Shown: piece by piece, positions 58,340 to 64,000 of the stretch
Numbering within the stretch: position 1 is the first letter of the stretch
Layout: each line of letters begins with the position of its first letter
Source of the DNA: Paraphaeosphaeria minitans
Taxonomy: Eukaryota > Ascomycota > Dothideomycetes > Pleosporales > Didymosphaeriaceae
Reading direction: 5' to 3'
NCBI GenBank assembly: GCA_015832175.1
Contig: WJXW01000015.1
Location: 1,054,001-1,118,000 of the forward strand
DNA: 64,000 nt
Notes under the pieces: model-generated
Told to the model about the DNA's origin: nothing
Databases searched by the model: none
What the model saw: only the letters and a program-made list of their open reading frames with translations
Program-made: the position numbers and the translations under genes

Positions 58340-59124
58340 TATCGAAGGTGGTTGGAGATTGCAATTCGAAAAGTGCTGGCGGTTGACCTAATGAAGAAAT
58401 CATTCTACCTGATCCTGCATATCGTATCGTTGCCCGCTCCTGATATTCTCACCATAGCTTCTTCATTTGCACAACAGGCGTCCGTCTTAGCCGCAAGCCG
58501 TGCGAGCTCCACTCTAGCCGCGCGTGGATATCCATCGGCCTGGATTTCCATCAGTGTGAAATTCCATAGCTTGGAATATGCTTATGCTGGTGCTCGTCTC
58601 GTATGCTTGCTTAGCTACCTAACTTGCTAGCTCTACAAGATGACACATTCACACAAAAATCAGCACTCCACGCAGCCCATCGATGCGCATGGAATATGAG
58701 CCTAACAGAGACTGCTGCAGTAACGTTCAAAGTGGCAGGCATCCGAAGCGGCGACTCGGCGCAACTGATATCTTACCGCTACGCCACATCATTCAACGCT
58801 AATACAGAATCGCCAGACTAGGTATGATACGCCGGATGTGTTGCCGCGCAACCGATCCATGGCAATCCAGCCGATGCGCACAGACAGTGCGCAACAAAGT
58901 GATGACTGCAGCGAGGTTAAGATGCCTACTACACGTCGTGCCAAAGTGCCGCGGAGCGAAGAAGGATGCGCAGCAACACCCGAAGGCAAGGATCTCTCCG
59001 AAATGGGCCAGCCCAATGTATTACTGCCGACGACTAAGCTGCAGGCTATGCCGCGGTCAGCCTCGGGACGTCGGATCGTCTTAGCCGAACTATGACACTG
59101 CTGTGCTTCCGCGTTATTCGGTTG
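58340..59124. other. Gene-free stretch before the repeat block
   Basis: Short ORFs only; no family features. Confidence 0.45.
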
Positions 59125-60400
59125 CGGAGGGCCTGTCCATTACCGTGGCTAAACTCCTACTAGGTGATACGCACGGTCATCCAGATAATGCTGCCGCGAA
59201 GCAATAAGTGGGGACCCATAAATTCCACGAATGCTGAGTGTTCCATGGTGCTTATGCTCACAGTGCAGGAAGTGGAGACGGGAGAACTTTCAATAGTGCC
59301 CACACACACTACGTGAAGACCCACAGTTCCAACGAATGATCTCATCATGCTTATGCTTACCGTGCAGCAAGTGGAGACGGCAGAAAAATTTCAATAGTGC
59401 CGTACGCTGCTGACCCTCACCAAGTGGAGACCACAGAAATTCCACGAATGCCAATTCTTCCATCCTGCTTACGCTTACTGTGCAGCAAGTGGGGACGAAT
59501 TTTTTTTCAACAGTGTCACATGCTGCTGACCCACACCAAGTGGAGACCGATCCATTCCACGAATGACATTTCGTCCAGGCTGCTTATGCTTATCGTGCTG
59601 CAAGTGGGGACGGAAAAATTTTCATCAGTCACATGTTGCTGACACTCACTAAGTGGAGATCACAGAAATTCCACGAATGCCAATTCTTCCATACTGCTTA
59701 CGCTTACTGTGCAGCAAGTGGGGACAGAAGAATTTTCGATGCTCACACTCACCAAGTGGAGACCGTTAGATTTTAGGAATGCTATGTGTTGCATGCTGCT
59801 GACGCTTACAGTACCCACAAGGTGGAGACGGCAGAAAATCCACGAATGCTGTGTGTTCCATGCTGCTGACACCCACCAAGTGGTGCCCGCGGAAGTATTA
59901 TATACTGCTGATGCTGCCCATACGAGCCAAGTGGGACCACAGAAATCTAGATGCTCCTCATCCTATTAATGTTGCTCACACGTACTAAGTGGTACCTGCA
60001 AAAATCTACATAATGCTGATATCGCTGATCTTGCTGAAACTGCTAAAGACTGCCGATCTTGCTGATAAAGCTGATGCTGCCGAGACGCACGAAGTGGAGA
60101 CCACACCAATCTAGGTACTGACGATGCTACTGATACCGCTGATATGCGCCGAGTGGAGACTGCAGAAGGCTCGAGAATGCTGATCCTTGTGATGCTGCTG
60201 GTTTCGATGCGGATTATGAACAAGTTCCCCTTCCGACGCTAAAATGACGCGTTCGAAGTACTGATTCCGATGATCGCCACTAGCAAATCGTCCTCTCTAC
60301 TTACTTCATTGCTACGTAGGGCTGATGGCTTAGCAGCAATATCCACGCACGTTGCAGGAGTATGCATCAGCGCGCGCGTCAGTACCTGCAGTGGCCCGAA
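59125..60400 (+). repeat. Repeat block with about 16 minisatellite units
   Basis: The landmark AAGTGG(A/G)GAC or a close variant occurs about 16 times from 59205 to 60150, spaced roughly 50-100 nt (for example near 59270, 59370, 59422, 59484, 59538, 59600, 59650, 59714). In the first half two unit types alternate: one continues GGAAAAATTTTCA, the other CCACAGAAATTCCACGAATG with CTGCTTACGCTTA. The later units are more diverged and CTGCTGA-rich. Flanks GTCCATTACCGTGGCTAAAC on the left and ATATCCACGCACG...ATGCATCAGCGCG on the right are shared with 49484..50130. Confidence 0.8.
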
Positions 60401-60998
60401 TCCACCATCTGCTGTCAGTGATACAATTCACATCTAATTGTGGACGTACGTGGCAACGAGGGGAAATATTTCTTCATCAATCTAGTCCGTCCAAGACCGT
60501 TGTCGTCTCTTTCGTCCGCTCTCTGCTACAGATCGCGGCTAGGAGCACATCCGATGTGAGGGCGCTATGAGAGACTGACGAGCATGTTGGTCGATGTAGT
60601 CACGACACCAATAACATCACGCTGTGCAACTATGCGCTAAGGTATACAATTTGATTACCAAGTCGATTGCCTTGATTTCTTCCTTTGAACGTGTCTAAGA
60701 TGGTACAAGTACGATTCATGGTATTCGTATGATGTAAACATTCTGTTTTGTGCCGCTGCGCTTATTGATGTTGCCCCACTTGCTGTCATGCGCACCTGTG
60801 ATGCAGCTGATAGCGGAACCCTCATCCCTAAATATGTGCAAGTCAATGTATAGGGAAAAAATAGTGTCTTTATAAGATCTCCCATAAAGCCACAGAGCTA
60901 GATACAGCTTTGGATCGGTCTTCCGCCACATTCTTGGACCTACGTCGTGCCGTTAACAATCTACCCCTAGGAGACAACAACATCGAATTCTGGCCGCC
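60401..60998. other. Upstream region of the acidic-tail gene
   Basis: About 600 bp without recognised coding features. Confidence 0.4.
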
Positions 60999-61667
60999 AT
61001 GGATTACGCTGGATTTTTGGAATTATCATTGGAGTATCAAGAAACAGTAGCTAAACTGGAGGCGTACGTTTCTTCGAAGGCAGAGATATTAGGACTAGGC
61101 TTGAAGCTTCTTGGGGCGGAAAAGGCCCTCAGACGTGTGAACGCATTGCCATACGGGTTACAAAGCCGGGTTCTTGAATGTATGGATCCCGAATTCACCG
61201 CAACAATCATCTGGACAATGGACCTTCGAGCGGAGCAGGTGAACAGGCTTAGCGAGCCCTACAGGAACAAGGTGATTGACGCCTTAAGCGAGAAACAACG
61301 TCAACAGCTTCTCAGTGAGCTGTTCGTCTTGAAAAATATGCATACTCTCGTCACATTCTTTGGGGATTCGATGGGCATGGAAGATAAATCGAGGGCCACC
61401 GACGGTGGGAACTCCCACATAGAGGAGAAGGACACAATTCACGACCTGGGTAGCGTCAGTTCCGGTAGGACACTTATTGACACCTCGAGCGAAGAGGAGG
61501 AAGACGAAGAGGAGGAAGACGAAGAAGACGAAGAGGAAGAGGACGAAGACGAAGAGGACGAAGAGGAAGAGGACGAAGAGGAAGAGGACGAAGAGGAAGA
61601 GGACGAAGAGGAAGAGGGCGAAGAGGAAGAGGGCGAAGAGGAAGATGTGAAAAAAGGGAGAGACTAG
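60999..61667 (+). CDS. Hypothetical protein with long acidic C-terminal tail
   Basis: Single-exon, 222 aa, ATG in good context (GCCATGG). Residues 1-125 form a helical domain (LELSLEYQETVAKLEAY, ALRRVNALPYGLQSRVL, SEKQRQQLLSELFVL) that I cannot name. Residues 165-217 are almost only Glu and Asp, encoded by GAA/GAG/GAC repeats, and the end is KKGRD. Acidic tails like this occur in histone chaperones and nucleolar proteins; that is an analogy, not a homology. No membrane segment or signal peptide. Confidence 0.65.
   Translation: MDYAGFLELSLEYQETVAKLEAYVSSKAEILGLGLKLLGAEKALRRVNALPYGLQSRVLECMDPEFTATIIWTMDLRAEQVNRLSEPYRNKVIDALSEKQRQQLLSELFVLKNMHTLVTFFGDSMGMEDKSRATDGGNSHIEEKDTIHDLGSVSSGRTLIDTSSEEEEDEEEEDEEDEEEEDEDEEDEEEEDEEEEDEEEEDEEEEGEEEEGEEEDVKKGRD
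61489..61640 (+). repeat. GA(A/G/C)-rich coding repeat (acidic tail)
   Basis: Imperfect tandem units of 12-15 nt built from GAAGAGGAAGAGGAC. The last units change GAC to GGC, giving EEEEG. Expected to be length-variable by slippage in whole codons. Confidence 0.85.
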
Positions 61668-62600
61668 AGTGAGCTAGAAAGGAACGGGATCTGTCCAATC
61701 ATGTAAAGAACCGTATCGTCGCAAATCTAATTATGTCGTCAATGTACGTTCTTTCATCGCAGCCAGCCTTGATAGTAATTTCTATGCTCCCACGAGTCAC
61801 TCAATTGGTTATATCAACTAACGTTATCTACTAATTCAACAAGATACATTCTATGCAAGCGCGTCATTGAAACACTAACGTCAATGCTCCTCCAAAGTGC
61901 CTTCACCCCATGACTGTTTTCCTTCCGTTTGCCTCAATTTCGATCTTATGATTGTGCACCTAAGCTAGAGCAGCATCACGCATCGTTTACGCAGGTGCCG
62001 AGATTGGTCTACTGTGTCGATTGTTGGATGAGCACGGTGATCAGAGGGTAGGATTGGAAATGTGACCCGCAGCAGCGCGCCTGAAATCGTCCGTCTCTCG
62101 CAGTGCATCGAGCAACGCAAAAAGACAATGGAGAGTAGTCAACGCACCGCTGATTTGTCTAAACCTACAAATAAAAGATGGCTTCTTAGGATGCAATCGG
62201 GATCACAGGGATCTCAGCATTGCCGCATTCAGCGGTTGATGCTGCTATTTAAAAGTGCGCGATTCCTTACCTCGAACACAGAATGTTAAGAGCGTTGTCC
62301 CTTGAGTTCCATTACATTCAACAATTAACCGAGCACAGATCAGACATTAAAAGCCATAGTGGATTCGGTCATTCTTCAGATTTCAGGGCGACTAAATCAA
62401 GTTCAGCGAAACTGAGTCTTGGGATGCAAATTACAGGTAATAACATACTGTGAAGAGGAGAGGAGCGAGATCCAGCGTCACAGGTGCCAATGTGCAATGT
62501 ATAACCAGAAACTGGAGAAGCAACGCTGTCGATAAGAAAATGTCCACACGGATCATGCCAAAGTTTATTATCCGACCTAGTCTGATCCTGACTAGGAAGC
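61668..62600. other. Intergenic stretch, nothing recognised
   Basis: Short ORFs only between two convergent genes. Confidence 0.45.
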
Positions 62601-63256
62601 CTACTCGTCCCAGAAATCTGAACCGCCAAATTTGTTACCCAAGCGTGTTTGGGCGTCCCTACCGACCACTATGTTCTGATACATATGAGATGACCCCTTT
62701 ATTTGTCGCTTCCAGTCAGAACTGACTTGATCTCCCAAATGTGCCTGTCCAAAAATGGAGATGGTCCCATGGCGGTGGTTTACGTTGCCGATCTCCGGCT
62801 TGATTATCGTCAGTTCACTCCATAAATGTGGATCGTGCTTCCGTGCAGCATCTTCGTATTCCTTTATTGACGATATGTTGATGCTGTCGACGATGCGTGT
62901 TGCATCTTTGCCTCTGGAGTCGCTGAGAGATATGCCCGTTTCGTGACAGGAAGCAATTTTCCGATGTTCTCCGTCAGTACGCTGAGGTCGTGTTGGTTGA
63001 AGATTGTGAACGGGTCCAGAACGATCGCAGGTGCCTGCAAGGTGATTCTGGCAAGCTTTCCCTTGGAGATCTCGTGTAGAGTAGGCTCGTGGACGGGGCG
63101 TGCGGAATGATCATTGGTCAGGCGTTGCCGCACGCTCGATTGTGCCTTGGCGGCTTGGTATATGAGTTGTAAGCCGGCGAAAACGATCCAGACTTTTCCC
63201 GGATCTTTCTCATCCAGTTCGGCGATCAGTCGAGCAAATCGAAGAGCAATAAACAT
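62601..63256 (-). CDS. Unknown gene in two frames (partial model)
   Basis: Two coding-like frames lie in tandem on the minus strand. The first, from 63256, reads MFIALRFARLIAELDEKDP, KVWIVFAGLQLIYQAAKAQ and ITLQAPAIVLDPF. The second, from about 62900 to the stop at 62601, reads IVDSINISSIKEYEDAARK, WSELTIIKPEIGNVNH and ends MYQNIVVGRDAQTRLGNKFG. That ending resembles a short C-terminal motif seen in several fungal NACHT-associated and other N-terminal-domain proteins. The frames must join by an intron or frameshift near 62890-62960, unresolved. The ATG at 63256 is directly preceded by AACTAG, a good acceptor, so an upstream exon is likely. Confidence 0.4.
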
Positions 63257-64000
63257 CTAGTTCGGCTTGTATCTTGGCCGGATGTAGTATTCGTGTAGAA
63301 AACTGAGTAGCCTCAAAGATGGCAACTGGCAGATTGCGTGGTTGCTTCATGTCAAGATTCACCTGCTAGTATAGCATATCATACGAAGATCCCAATTGTC
63401 GGCATCATCCAAACTTTGGTCGTCGGTGCGAACAACTGACATGGGTCCAAATCAGTACAGCGACGTAGAAGGGTGTAGAAGTTGACAAAACGGCGAAAGC
63501 CTACAATCTTGCAAAAATAAGCTCGTGAGAGGGCAGAACCACGAGGGCACTAGTAGCTTAGTTACACTTGCTTATCTCGCCTGGCATCAATGCATGACAA
63601 TTGAGTCATAACAAGCTCTCCGCGGAAGTACAACGACTAGCGATGAGGCAGCATCGATCCATCAAGGGCGGTCCAAACCCTGAGTGACTTCTTTTCCCCA
63701 CCGATGAACGTTTGAATGATGATAACGGTAGTTGAGTTGGTGCGAAACGGTGCTGCAGCTGTATTGAGAGGTGAAGCTTCATTCGCGTATGTCTTCTGAA
63801 AGTTTCACTCCAAGATTATGATGACTGGGGTTTTTATTCAGCCTATGAGAAAGTAAACTATACCAAAGCCCACAGCCGCTTAACCCCACTAAAGCCCAAA
63901 AATAAATACCCTCACTTTCTACTTTCCCGTTCTACCTTGAGATCGCTTTTACTTTCATATTCAACGCGAGGCTTTCCCTGCTCAGCGCGCAACTTTGTTA
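63257..64000. other. Right edge, nothing assigned
   Basis: Should contain the 5' exon of the gene ending at 62601 if one exists. A/T-rich promoter-like text (TTTTTATTCAG, AAATAAATACC) lies at 63830-63915, perhaps belonging to a gene beyond the window. Confidence 0.35.

Noticed and set aside
1..64000. Starship captain (DUF3435 tyrosine recombinase), ferric reductase or other transposase genes
   Set aside because: I read all long frames for recombinase, RNase H, reverse transcriptase and transposase motifs and saw none; a mobile element can therefore only be suggested.
1..64000. CRISPR arrays, rRNA or bacterial operons
   Set aside because: No short direct repeats with unique spacers, no rRNA-like sequence; short spliceosomal introns show nuclear eukaryotic DNA.

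Overview
The window is nuclear DNA of a filamentous ascomycete (Pezizomycotina; Dothideomycetes is my best guess from gene style). Evidence: protein-coding genes on both strands are split by very short introns (about 41-70 nt, GT...CTAAC/CTGAC...AG) whose removal restores long family-like proteins; genes are monocistronic with TATA-like boxes; families are typically fungal (Zn2Cys6, SUR7/PalI, EthD, DUF7492, DUF3723, DHA2 MFS). No operons, rRNA, tRNA or CRISPR were recognised. Gene models were spliced by hand, so exon ends are predictions.

Layout. 0.2-7 kb: FSH-type serine hydrolase, Pcl/Pho80-like cyclin, and a transcription factor with an N-terminal Zn2Cys6 cluster and two C-terminal C2H2 fingers. 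7-10.2 kb: gene-poor. 10.3-13.4 kb: large patatin-like phospholipase with a RING-like cysteine cluster. 13.4-15.3 kb: decayed minisatellite. 15.3-19.2 kb: CAX-like cation exchanger and a broken DUF7492 secreted-protein gene. 19-28 kb: mostly gene-poor, with one hypothetical gene and one gene carrying an in-frame stop. 28.5-37.2 kb: DHA2 drug-efflux-type MFS transporter, a basic/acidic hypothetical protein, a POT1/CDC13 OB-fold protein with coiled coil, a disrupted unknown gene, and a SUR7/PalI membrane protein. 38.6-45.6 kb: DUF3723 gene (damaged), a divergent unknown gene, a small GPI-anchored protein, and a second CAX-like exchanger. 45.6-51 kb: gene-poor with a repeat block. 51-53.6 kb: secreted protein and an AhpD/CMD-like small protein. 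53.6-64 kb: sparse F-box, EthD, acidic-tail and unknown genes embedded in repeats, including the best-preserved copy (59.1-60.4 kb) of the minisatellite.

Overall, this looks like an accessory or slowly decaying compartment: long gene-poor stretches, a dispersed minisatellite at three loci in both orientations, and at least four genes with in-frame stops (all four carry a TGA) and/or frameshifts. The joint presence of a patatin-like gene and a DUF3723 gene resembles cargo of fungal Starship elements, but no DUF3435 tyrosine recombinase (captain) lies in the window. I see no coherent biosynthetic cluster: the transporter, EthD and AhpD-like genes are scattered and have no core synthase.
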